Shown piece after piece: positions 1 through 7,500 of a DNA stretch of 9,275 nucleotides. The position numbers and the translations under genes are program-made. The stretch is from positions 1-9,275 of the forward strand of contig PCYG01000054.1 of the NCBI GenBank assembly GCA_002763025.1, given 5' to 3'. Below the pieces are notes generated by a model, which saw only the letters and a list, made by a program, of their open reading frames with translations, was not told the origin of the DNA and did not search any database. Position 1 is the stretch's first letter. Each line of letters opens with the position of its first letter. Source of the stretch: Candidatus Woesearchaeota archaeon CG10_big_fil_rev_8_21_14_0_10_32_24 (lineage in GTDB: Archaea > Nanobdellota > Nanobdellia > Woesearchaeales > GW2011-AR9).

Positions 1-1
1 T

Positions 2-56
2 TGTTTGCGAATGGGTTCATACCCCACTGCTTGCAGCGACTAATTAAGAGCAAACA
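2..56 (+). repeat. Hairpin unit H1 of a four-unit array
   Basis: The outer arms TGTTTGC (2-8) and GCAAACA (50-56) are perfectly complementary. Inside lie the shared core CATACCCC and an inner hairpin around CTGC-TT-GCAG. A small GGGT-TCAT-ACCC hairpin could form as an alternative. A close copy is at 964-1018. Confidence 0.75.
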
Positions 57-58
57 CG

Positions 59-112
59 AAAAACCCAATATTAACTTAAACATACCCCACAGCTTGCTGT
101 GGTTGGGTTTTT
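59..112 (+). terminator. Hairpin unit H2, possibly acting as a bidirectional terminator
   Basis: The outer arms AAAAACCCAA (59-68) and TTGGGTTTTT (103-112) are a perfect 10-bp inverted repeat. The inner hairpin CCACAGC-TT-GCTGTGG (87-102) has a 7-bp stem directly against the right arm. The stem ends in five Ts on the plus strand, and by symmetry on the minus strand, so it resembles a bidirectional intrinsic terminator. The unit belongs to a repeat family (copy at 1021-1074), so termination may be secondary to its origin as a mobile or structural repeat. Confidence 0.6.
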
Positions 113-117
113 GATTT

Positions 118-171
118 CTTACTGGGTTCATACCCCACAGCTTGCTGTGATTATCAATAAAACCCAGTAAG
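118..171 (+). repeat. Hairpin unit H3 of the array
   Basis: The outer arms CTTACTGGGTT (118-128) and AACCCAGTAAG (161-171) form a perfect 11-bp inverted repeat. The core CATACCCC and the inner hairpin CACAGC-TT-GCTGTG follow the left arm at once. The arm sequence is unrelated to those of H1 and H2, yet the core is the same. Confidence 0.75.
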
Positions 172-175
172 GACT

Positions 176-227
176 AAAAATCCCAACTAATTTAATACCC
201 CTCAGCTCTGCTGCGATTGGGATTTTT
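176..227 (+). terminator. Hairpin unit H4, possibly acting as a bidirectional terminator
   Basis: The outer arms AAAAATCCCAA (176-186) and TTGGGATTTTT (217-227) form a perfect 11-bp inverted repeat ending in a run of six Ts (223-228). The inner hairpin is CAGC-TCT-GCTG (203-213), after the shared ATACCCC. It looks like a terminator in shape, but its arrangement shows that it is a diverged member of the same unit family as H1 to H3. Confidence 0.6.
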
Positions 228-377
228 TATTGTATATTAATAAAAAAAATTAAATTAATTTTAAGTTCATTCACTCCTATTATGATATATTGCAGTTAAC
301 ACATTTAAGAAGAAATTTATTTTAAAGATGTATATTGGAATGTGTATATTAATGTTAAATGAACACGCTTTGTAAGT

Positions 378-399
378 GTGACCCCTTGATTTCCTATGG
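378..399 (-). promoter_or_regulatory. Origin recognition box 1 (ORB1), minus strand
   Basis: Read on the minus strand, the site is CCATAGGAAAT, three bases (CAA), then GGGGTCAC. This matches the box at 1604-1625 at every position except the three-base spacer. The layout, a short TTCC/GGAA-type dyad followed by a G-run, is that of archaeal ORB and mini-ORB sites bound by Orc1/Cdc6. The dyad end faces the AT-rich interior and the G-run faces outward. Binding is inferred and not shown. Confidence 0.75.
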
Positions 400-599
400 A
401 GATTTGTGTATTTGAAAAAATGAACCTTTAGAAAAATAAAATTAATTTTATTATTAGGAAAGATTCCTTTCAAATTATTAATAATCCTTTTAAAAATAAT
501 AATTAAAATCACCTGATCATTTCTCATGGAAATAATATAATTAATCTATTTCCTCTTAAAATATAAATGAGTGCACTTAACATTCTTAAATCTCGTTGT

Positions 600-790
<191 letters not shown>

Positions 791-819
791 TATAGTTAAT
801 AATAAATAAAGCACGACAG

Positions 820-915
820 ATTGTTTTCAAAATTTAATTTTAAAAAAAAGTTTTGAATGAAATTTAGATTGATTTTGGGTGGGGTTGGGGGTGGTTGGAA
901 TTGTTTGAAAACAAT
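820..915. repeat. 12-bp inverted repeat enclosing a G-rich patch
   Basis: ATTGTTTTCAAA (820-831) and TTTGAAAACAAT (904-915) are perfect inverted copies 72 bp apart. The right arm overlaps a tighter palindrome, AATTGTTT-GA-AAACAATT (899-916). Between the arms is the G-rich segment at 877-898. Confidence 0.7.
877..898 (+). other. G-rich patch with G-quadruplex potential
   Basis: Five G-runs of lengths 3, 4, 5, 2 and 2, separated by one or two Ts, fall in 22 bases of otherwise very AT-rich DNA. Two-layer G-quadruplexes are clearly possible on the plus strand; a three-layer one would need a bulge. The patch stands alone in the 1.6-kb region apart from the G-runs of the origin boxes and the hairpin cores. 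Its role is unknown. Confidence 0.5.
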
Positions 916-962
916 TAAATTTGTTAAATAGTTGAATTATATTATTTACAAATGATTATTGA

Positions 963-1078
963 TTGTTTGCGAATGGGTTCATACCCCGCTGCTTGCAGCG
1001 ACTAATTAAGAGCAAACACCAAAAACCCAATATTAATCTAAACATACCCCACAGCTTGCTGTGGTTGGGTTTTTGATT
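963..1078 (+). repeat. 116-bp direct repeat, copy 2, inside the origin region
   Basis: This is the second copy of the segment at 1-116, in the same orientation and 962 bp away. It lies between the two strong origin boxes. Its first inner hairpin (CGCTGC/GCAGCG around TT) is perfect, whereas copy 1 has one mismatch there. The two further hairpin units that follow copy 1 are absent here. Confidence 0.9.
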
Positions 1079-1098
1079 AAGTATGCCTGTTATCTTTA

Positions 1099-1191
1099 TT
1101 TTGTTCTTATTTTTCATTTTTTGATCTTAAATATCAATCTTAAATATTCATATTAATTGTTTTTGTTCTTATTATTTCTTTTTGTTCTTAT
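1099..1191 (+). repeat. Three exact copies of a 12-bp pyrimidine-rich motif
   Basis: TTTTGTTCTTAT occurs at 1099-1110, 1161-1172 and 1180-1191. In between, ATCTTAAATAT occurs twice (1124-1134 and 1137-1147). The surrounding DNA is T-rich and low in complexity, so the repeats could be iteron-like sites or simple compositional recurrence. Confidence 0.45.
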
Positions 1192-1246
1192 ATTTTAATA
1201 ATATTATTTTAATCTTATTTTTATTTATTGATCATTCAAACTTAAG

Positions 1247-1306
1247 TATACTGAAATTCCTTAATTACCGAATGGAATTTTATATATAGTTCGCCTAATT
1301 GAAGTT
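1247..1306 (+). repeat. 60-bp direct repeat, copy 1, upstream of the replication operon
   Basis: This segment matches 8095-8154 at 59 of 60 positions, differing only at 1281 (T here, C there), with abrupt loss of identity on both sides. It contains the inverted repeat TGAAATTCC (1252-1260) and GGAATTTTA (1274-1282). The 13-base loop can also pair with 1290-1302. It includes a TATATATA stretch (1281-1288). No protein-coding meaning is evident. Confidence 0.9.
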
Positions 1307-1333
1307 AATATTGTTTGCTTTTAATGGAAACTT

Positions 1334-1405
1334 ACTATATATCCATTCTACACTATACATTCACTCTACACTATATATCCATTCTACACTACACATTCAT
1401 TCACA
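1334..1405 (+). repeat. 36-bp imperfect tandem repeat, two units
   Basis: The units at 1334-1369 and 1370-1405 share their first 22 bases exactly and most of the remainder. A shorter motif resembling CATTCTACACTATA recurs inside at a spacing of about 18 bases. A 70- to 72-codon reading frame crosses this block, but it is essentially the repeat translated, and I do not call it a gene. Confidence 0.6.
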
Positions 1406-1467
1406 TTATACCAAATACTGGATTATGTCATGATTCAATCCTACTAACGATAACTATTTATATAACC

Positions 1468-1490
1468 TTTTCCATAAGAAATATAGGTTT
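1468..1490 (+). promoter_or_regulatory. Weak ORB-like site 3
   Basis: The dyad part CCATAAGAAAT (1472-1482) matches the strong boxes at 10 of 11 positions and is preceded by the same TTT. The G-run is reduced to GG (1486-1487). It has the same orientation as ORB2 and lies 132 bp upstream of it. It may be a low-affinity box or chance similarity in AT-rich DNA. Confidence 0.35.
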
Positions 1491-1560
1491 TAAGAAAGAG
1501 GGGTTCAAAACTGCATTTAACATTCAATTTTAAACATAAACAATGAATTTCAAACAATAA

Positions 1561-1583
1561 TGTGATTGTATCACACACAATCA
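1561..1583. promoter_or_regulatory. Operator-like palindromes upstream of orc1
   Basis: TGTGAT-TGT-ATCACA (1561-1575) is a perfect interrupted palindrome. It overlaps a second inverted pair, TGATTGT (1563-1569) and ACAATCA (1577-1583). They lie about 20 bases upstream of the predicted TATA element, where an archaeal activator or repressor could act. The half-site resembles bacterial CRP sites, but the spacing differs by one base and no such regulator is implied. Confidence 0.4.
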
Positions 1584-1595
1584 ATTTTGCAATTA

Positions 1596-1603
1596 CTATA
1601 TTT
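1596..1603 (+). promoter_or_regulatory. Predicted TATA element of the orc1-DP1-DP2 operon
   Basis: The AT-rich sequence CTATATTT is centred about 27 bases before the orc1 start codon. Archaeal TATA boxes usually sit about 26 bases upstream of the transcription start, so the transcript would begin at or very near the ATG and be leaderless. The G-run of ORB2 just before the ATG could be mistaken for a Shine-Dalgarno sequence. Confidence 0.45.
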
Positions 1604-1625
1604 CCATAGGAAATAAGGGGGTCAC
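1604..1625 (+). promoter_or_regulatory. Origin recognition box 2 (ORB2), overlapping the orc1 promoter
   Basis: The plus strand reads CCATAGGAAAT, AAG, GGGGTCAC and ends one base before the orc1 start codon. Together with three preceding Ts it forms a TTTCC-ATA-GGAAA dyad followed by five Gs, the archaeal ORB layout. It is inverted relative to ORB1 about 1.2 kb away. It overlaps or adjoins the likely TATA element and transcription start, so initiator binding here could repress its own gene. Confidence 0.8.
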
Positions 1626-1626
1626 T

Positions 1627-2826
1627 ATGACAGGTATCAATAATTTTTTTGAGAATTATCTTAAACAGGATTCTTTCTTTAAAGATAAAAATGTTTTACT
1701 TTCTTCCTATATGCCTGATCATGTTATTTTTCGTGAAGAACAGATGAATGAAGCTGCTAACATTCTCGCACCTGCTCTTAGAAATGAAAAACCTTCTAAT
1801 TTGTTTATTTATGGAAAAACAGGTACAGGAAAAACACTTTCAATGAAACATATTGTAAATTCTATGAAAGAAATAGCTGAAAAAAATAATATTGCTTTAA
1901 AAACCATATATATCAATTGTAAATTAAAACGTGTAGCTGATACAGAATATAGATTAATTTCACAATTAATAAAAAATTTTGGAAAAGAAGTGCCTGCTAC
2001 AGGTTTACCTACAGATGAAATATATAATATATTTTATAAATTGTTAGATGAAGATAAACAAGTAGTTCTTTTAATTTTAGATGAGATTGACCAATTAACC
2101 AAAAAAATTGGAGATGAAATTCTTTATAATTTAACAAGAATAAATGCAGAATTAAAAAATTCACAAATATGTTTAATAGGTATATCTAACAATTTAATTT
2201 TTGCAGAAAATTTAGATCCTAGAGTAAAAAGCAGTCTTTCAGAAGAAGATATCATTTTTCCACCTTACAATGCCCTTCAAATACAAGATATCTTACGAAA
2301 TCGTGCTGAATCGGCATTCAATCAAGGTACAGTTCAAACAGGTGTAATTGAAAAATGTTCAGCATATGCTGCCCGTGAACATGGTGATGTACGAAGAGCG
2401 ATTGATTTATTACGTGTTGCAGGAGAAATTGCAGAACGAAGTGGAGATTCACAAGTTGAAATAATTCATTTAGATACAGCAGAAAAAAAAGTAGAATCTG
2501 ATAAACTCATCAATGCTGCAATGAATCAACCACGACAGTTTAAATTGGTTTTATATGCCATTATGTTAATAAGTCCCCAAAAGCGTCATTTTTTCACAGG
2601 AGAAATTTATGAAATTTATGGATCTTTATGTAAAAAAAGTAATTTGAATATATTAACACAACGTCGGGTTTCAGATATACTGGCAGAACTTGATATGCTT
2701 GGAATTATTAATGCAAAAATTATTTCTAAAGGACGTTATGGAAGAACAAGAGAAATTAATTTATCTCTCGATGAAGGAATAATTACCAAACTCAAAGAAA
2801 TGTTAGAAAAATCATTACAACTATGA
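1627..2826 (+). CDS. orc1/cdc6: Orc1/Cdc6 replication initiator (AAA+ ATPase)
   Basis: The 399-residue protein has the size and layout of archaeal Orc1/Cdc6, which binds origin boxes, opens the origin and recruits the MCM helicase. The AAA+ core has Walker A GKTGTGKT (63-70), Walker B LILDEID (149-155), sensor 1 at N188/N189, and a sensor 2 region HGDVRRA (252-258). The C-terminal part, from about residue 305, looks like the DNA-binding winged helix, with a wing near RYGRTRE (370-376). The ATG was chosen because it gives a normal N-terminus before the ATPase core and lies at leaderless distance from the predicted TATA. It heads an operon with both PolD subunits and stands directly beside ORB2, so it probably acts on the adjacent origin and may repress itself. 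All ATPase motifs appear intact. The family call is near certain; the origin assignment is inferred. Confidence 0.97.
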   Translation: MTGINNFFENYLKQDSFFKDKNVLLSSYMPDHVIFREEQMNEAANILAPALRNEKPSNLFIYGKTGTGKTLSMKHIVNSMKEIAEKNNIALKTIYINCKLKRVADTEYRLISQLIKNFGKEVPATGLPTDEIYNIFYKLLDEDKQVVLLILDEIDQLTKKIGDEILYNLTRINAELKNSQICLIGISNNLIFAENLDPRVKSSLSEEDIIFPPYNALQIQDILRNRAESAFNQGTVQTGVIEKCSAYAAREHGDVRRAIDLLRVAGEIAERSGDSQVEIIHLDTAEKKVESDKLINAAMNQPRQFKLVLYAIMLISPQKRHFFTGEIYEIYGSLCKKSNLNILTQRRVSDILAELDMLGIINAKIISKGRYGRTREINLSLDEGIITKLKEMLEKSLQL

Positions 2827-4514
2827 CAATAAGCCGCGAAAAATTAATTGAAGAAATGTTTGAGAAAGGGATTTTAATAAATGAAGAACTTCTCAAAGGA
2901 GATATAGATGAAACCCTACTTGAAAAATTAAAAACAGAATCGGATTTAATTGTGCTTAATGACGCTTATGTCGATGTAATAAAACAAGAATCTTCTCTTA
3001 TTGATTGGTATGAAGTAGATAAAGTACGTGTTCATGCAGAAAAAGATAGGGATGACGATTTATATCAATCTCAATTACAAAATTTTAAAAATTCTACATT
3101 AACCTTTGAAATGCCTCAAAAAACACAAAAACAAGAAGTATCAAGTTTAGAAGTAGAAATAGATCACACGGAAGATTTCAATTTAGGCACTTTAGAATCT
3201 TCCAAAGAACTAGAAAAATTAGAATTAGAATTACCTCCTTTAAATATAGATCAACCTTCCTCTGCCGTTACAATTCTCATTTCTTATGAAAATAAACCTT
3301 GGAAATTTGAAGTTGCCGATTTTACCAATTTTTTCACTTCTAGATTTAAATTTTTAGAAGGAATCCTCAGAAATCGGCAAGAATTACAAAACATGCTTTC
3401 AATAAGCAGAGTTTTAGAAAAAAAAGAACGTGAAAATATATCTATTATTGGCATTGTTGATGAAATTGGTGAAACAAAAAATGGAAATCTTATGCTTACA
3501 TTAGAAGATTTTACAGGAAAAATAAAAGTATTAATCACAAAAAGTAAAAAAGATTTATTTTTAGATGGGAAAGATTTAGTTTATGATGAAGTTGTTGGAA
3601 TTTCAGGTGTAACAGGAGATAAAATAATTTTTGCAGAAAATATAGTCTGGCCTGATATTCCTTCTACACATATTATTAAAAAAGGACCAGAAGAAGAATA
3701 TGTTATTTTTTTATCAGATATTCATGTAGGTTCAAAATTATTTTTGGAAGATTCCTTTAAAAAATTTATTCAATGGACAAATGGAAAAATAGGGAACGAA
3801 ACACAACGAAATATTGCAAGTAAAGTAAAATATATATTTATTGCAGGAGATTTAGTTGATGGAATAGGAATTTATCCAGGTCATGAAACTGAATTATCTA
3901 TAACTACAATTGAAGGACAATATAAAAAATTTGTAGAATTAATTAAAGAAATACCTTCACATATTCCCATAATTATATGCCCAGGAAATCACGATTTAGT
4001 TCATTTGGCAGAACCGCAACCCGTTTTTTATCAACAATTTGTACCTGGGTTATTTGATCTTCCTAATGTAAAATTGGTTACAAATCCTGCATTAATTAAT
4101 ATTGGGAAAAAAGGAGATTTTGATGGTTTTGATGTTCAAATGTATCATGGGTATAGTTTTGATTATTATGTTGCAAATGTGGAATCCATACGAAACGGAG
4201 GAGGTTATAAGAGGGCAGATTTAATCATGAAATTTCTTCTTAAACGACGACATATGGCACCTTCATTTACCTCAACTCCTTATTATCCAGGACATAAAGA
4301 AGACCCTTTATTGATTAAAAAAGTTCCAGATTTTTTCATCACAGGACATATCCATTATTCATCCGTTGCAAATTATAAAGGAATTACAATGATTAGTGGA
4401 AGTTGTTGGCAAGGGATGACTTCCTTTCAAGAAAAATTAGGCCATAATCCTGAACCGGGTCGAGTGCCAGTTGTAAACCTAAAAACACGCGAGGTTAAAG
4501 TGTTAAGATTTTAA
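2823..4514 (+). CDS. polB: DNA polymerase D small subunit DP1 (3'-5' exonuclease)
   Basis: This is the 563-residue proofreading subunit of archaeal family D polymerase. An N-terminal helical segment (about 1-45) is followed by an acidic, glutamate-rich low-complexity linker (about 85-145), an OB-fold-like region (about 200-270) and a calcineurin/Mre11-like phosphoesterase domain. All metal-binding motifs are visible: D299-x-H301, G342-D343-x-x-D346, G388-N389-H390-D391, H442 in YHGYSFD, and GHIH with H509 and H511. The exonuclease should therefore be active, unlike the inactive eukaryotic B-subunit relatives. The start codon overlaps the orc1 stop codon (ATGA), with no clear ribosome binding site, which suggests translational coupling. 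DP2 begins 1 bp after its stop, fitting co-production of the two partners. It is similar in size to, or slightly shorter than, known DP1 proteins (P. furiosus about 613 residues). The family call is certain for practical purposes. Confidence 0.97.
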   Translation: MTISREKLIEEMFEKGILINEELLKGDIDETLLEKLKTESDLIVLNDAYVDVIKQESSLIDWYEVDKVRVHAEKDRDDDLYQSQLQNFKNSTLTFEMPQKTQKQEVSSLEVEIDHTEDFNLGTLESSKELEKLELELPPLNIDQPSSAVTILISYENKPWKFEVADFTNFFTSRFKFLEGILRNRQELQNMLSISRVLEKKERENISIIGIVDEIGETKNGNLMLTLEDFTGKIKVLITKSKKDLFLDGKDLVYDEVVGISGVTGDKIIFAENIVWPDIPSTHIIKKGPEEEYVIFLSDIHVGSKLFLEDSFKKFIQWTNGKIGNETQRNIASKVKYIFIAGDLVDGIGIYPGHETELSITTIEGQYKKFVELIKEIPSHIPIIICPGNHDLVHLAEPQPVFYQQFVPGLFDLPNVKLVTNPALINIGKKGDFDGFDVQMYHGYSFDYYVANVESIRNGGGYKRADLIMKFLLKRRHMAPSFTSTPYYPGHKEDPLLIKKVPDFFITGHIHYSSVANYKGITMISGSCWQGMTSFQEKLGHNPEPGRVPVVNLKTREVKVLRF

Positions 4515-4515
4515 T

Positions 4516-7500
4516 ATGGTTGTAGTAGCATCACCAAAAATTCAAGCGTACTTTAACAACATAAATGCAGAAGTTACACGTAGTTATAATATTGCAAAAA
4601 TAGCAAGAGAAAAAGGATTAGATCCAGAAAGGGAAGTACCAATTCCAATTGCTAAAAACATGGCTGAACGTGTGGTTGGATTAATTTCTGTGATGTCACC
4701 CCAAATTCAAAATACAGGTATTCCTGAAAGAATTATTGAATTAGAACAAGAATATGGTATGTTAGATTGGCGTGTTGGTTTTAAAATTTCAGAAGAAGTT
4801 GCAAAAGAACAATTTTGTAAATTTAAGGACAAAAAGGAAGCTATGGAAGTGGGGATTCGTGTAGGGTTTGCATATTTAACATTAGGAATTGTATCTGCAC
4901 CATTGGAAGGATTCATAGGGTTAGAAATAAAAAAACGAAGAGATGGCAAAGAATATTTTGCATTACAATATGCGGGGCCTATTCGTGCAGCAGGAGGGAC
5001 TGCTTCTTCAACATCTGTCATTTTATCAGATTATGTTCGTGTTAAAATGGGATACGCTCCTTGGGATCCCGACGAAAAAGAAATTAATAGATATATTACA
5101 GAAGTAAATGATTATAATGATCGTGTCACAAATTTACAATATAAACCATCCGATGAAGAATTAAAATTTATGTTACAACATTTACCTGTCGAAGTTGATG
5201 GAGATCCAACAGAAAGATTTGAAGTCTCCAACAATAAAGATCTTGATAGAATTCCTACCAATATGATTAGGGGGGGTGTTGCTTTAGTATTAGCAGAAGG
5301 ATTATCTCAAAAGGCACCTAAATTATGGAAGCGTCTTGGAAAATGGGGAAAAATTTTTGATTTAGAATGGGATTGGATGGAAGAATTTATTGAAATTAAA
5401 AAAAGAATTCACGCAGCACAGGGCTCACAAAAAGGTGATGAAGAACAAGATTCTGGAAAAAAAACAGTCCAAGCAAATAATACTTTTATTATGGATTTAG
5501 TTGCGGGTAGACCCATTTTAACACATCCCCTTGCTGAAGGTGGATTCCGATTACGGTATGGAAGAGGGAGAACTACAGGATTCTCTGCATCTGCATTACA
5601 TCCAGCCACCATGGTTGTATTACAAAAGTTTGTTGCTATAGGTACACAATTAAAAGTAGAACGGCCAGGAAAGGCATGCACTATTACAGTTTGCAATACT
5701 ATAGACGGTCCTATTGTACGATTGAAAGATGGTTCATTAATACAATTAAATACAGAAGAAGAAGCGCAGAAAGTTTTTACTAGTATTCAAGAAATAGTTT
5801 TCTTAGGTGATATTCTTTTCAATTATGGTGATTTTTCAGAAAATGGTCAAGCGTTAGTACCTGCAGGATATTGTTCAGAATGGTGGGCAGTAGAATTAGA
5901 AAAATCATTAGAGCAAAAAAAATCAACATTAAATGAATCACGATTAAAAGAATTAGTTTCAGATCCTCTCTTTAAGAAACCAAGTTTTGAAGAATCAATT
6001 TTACTTACAAAAGAATTACACCTTCCTTTACATGCCGATTATACCTTTTTTTGGAAATTAATGCCAAGTGAAAGTTTATCGTTTTTAATACAATGGATGA
6101 AAGAAGGAAAAATAAAACGGGATTCCAATGACATACAAAAAATAATTATCCCTTATTACAAAGAAAAAGAATTACATCAAAAAGGAAAATTAATATTGGA
6201 CTTATTAGGTGTACCTCATTTAATTATTAGTAAGGAAAATGTGGTGATAGAATCAAAAGAAGCTAAAGCACTTGCATTTTCTTTAGGTATAAATTCACAA
6301 CAGGATTTACAAAATCTCATATTTGAAATTCATGAAGGAAAAACAGCGTTAGATATTCTCAATCAGAAAAACACCTTTATATTGCGTGACAAAGCAGGCA
6401 CATTTATAGGTGCTAGAATGGGAAGGCCCGAAAAAGCTAAGATGCGACACTTGAAAGGATCGCCTCAAGTAATGTTTCCTGTAGGCGATGAGGGGGATCG
6501 TTTACGAAGTTTTCAAGCAACATTAGAACATGGAAAAATAACAAGTAATTTTCCTTTATTTTATTGTGATTCTTGCAATATAAATATGATATATCCTTCT
6601 TGTGAAGAATGTGGGAAAGAATGTTCAAAAAAATATTATTGTAGGTTTTGTGGAGATTTAGATAAAGAAACCTGTAGGCATGGCGATGGCGTACCTTACA
6701 AAACACAAGAACTAGATATCAAATATTATTTTGAAAAAGCAAAGGAACGTTTAGGAGAAAATTTACATCCTGATCTCATTAAAGGTATTCGTGGAACGTC
6801 AAATAAAAATCATTTTGTGGAACATTTATCTAAAGGAATTTTAAGAGCAAAACATGGTGTTTATGTAAATAAAGATGGAACTACGCGATTAGATTGTACA
6901 GAATTACCTCTCACCCATTTCAAACCAAAAGAAATTAACACTTCCATTGAAAAACTTAAAGAAATGGGATATGATGTAGATATCAAAGGAAATCCATTAG
7001 AAAATGATAATCAAATTTTAGAAATGAAACCCCAAGATGTTATTGTTCCCGGGTTTGATTCTCTAGAAGAATCTGGACCAAAAGTATTAACCCGCGTATG
7101 TAATTTTGTAGATGAATTATTAATTAAATTTTATAAAATAGATCCATTTTACAATATTAAAAAACCAGAAGATTTAGTAGGTCATTTGATTATAGGATTA
7201 GCTCCTCATATTTCTGCAGGTTTAGTGGGAAGAATAATTGGATTCTCAGAAACCCAAGGTATGATTACGCATCCCATGTATCATGCAGGTCTTAGGAGGG
7301 ATTGCGATGGAGATGAAGCATGTATTATGTTATTAATGGATTCATTATTAAATTTTTCTCGACAATTTCTCCCAGAAAGACGAGGCGCAAAAACAATGGA
7401 TGCACCATTAGTATTGACCTCTACATTAAATCCTACAGAAGTTGATGATCAAGTACATGGAATGGATGTGGTATGGCGATATCCTTTAGAATTCTATGAA

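Larger units (their letters stand above)
1..116 (+). repeat. 116-bp direct repeat, copy 1 (hairpin units H1 and H2)
   Basis: This segment matches 963-1078 at 112 of 116 positions; differences are at 26, 58, 75 and 76. It contains two complete hairpin units. Because the window begins at its first matching base, the repeat may extend further left. No open reading frame crosses it. It may be a duplicated non-coding mobile or structural element. Confidence 0.9.

Noticed and set aside
2..227. CRISPR array or integron attC array
   Set aside because: The units are inverted-repeat structures with changing arms and no unique spacers of uniform length. No cas or integrase gene is present.
267..527. 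Minus-strand open frame of 86 codons
   Set aside because: It is low-complexity I/N/F/K-rich sequence in AT-rich DNA, has no recognisable motif or clear promoter, and runs across ORB1. It is best explained as a chance frame in the origin.
519..534. Possible fourth origin box (ATTTCTCATGGAAAT)
   Set aside because: It matches the strong boxes at only 7 of 11 dyad positions and has no following G-run.
1315..1533. Plus-strand open frame of 70-72 codons after the first 60-bp element
   Set aside because: The 60-bp element does offer a TATATATA at a plausible distance, but the protein begins as a translated tandem repeat (ISILHYTF repeated) and has no conserved features. It also covers ORB3. I judge it non-coding.
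1611..1626. Shine-Dalgarno sequence for orc1 in the G-run before the ATG
   Set aside because: The G-run is fully explained by the origin box, which recurs at ORB1 away from any gene. The TATA position implies a leaderless transcript.
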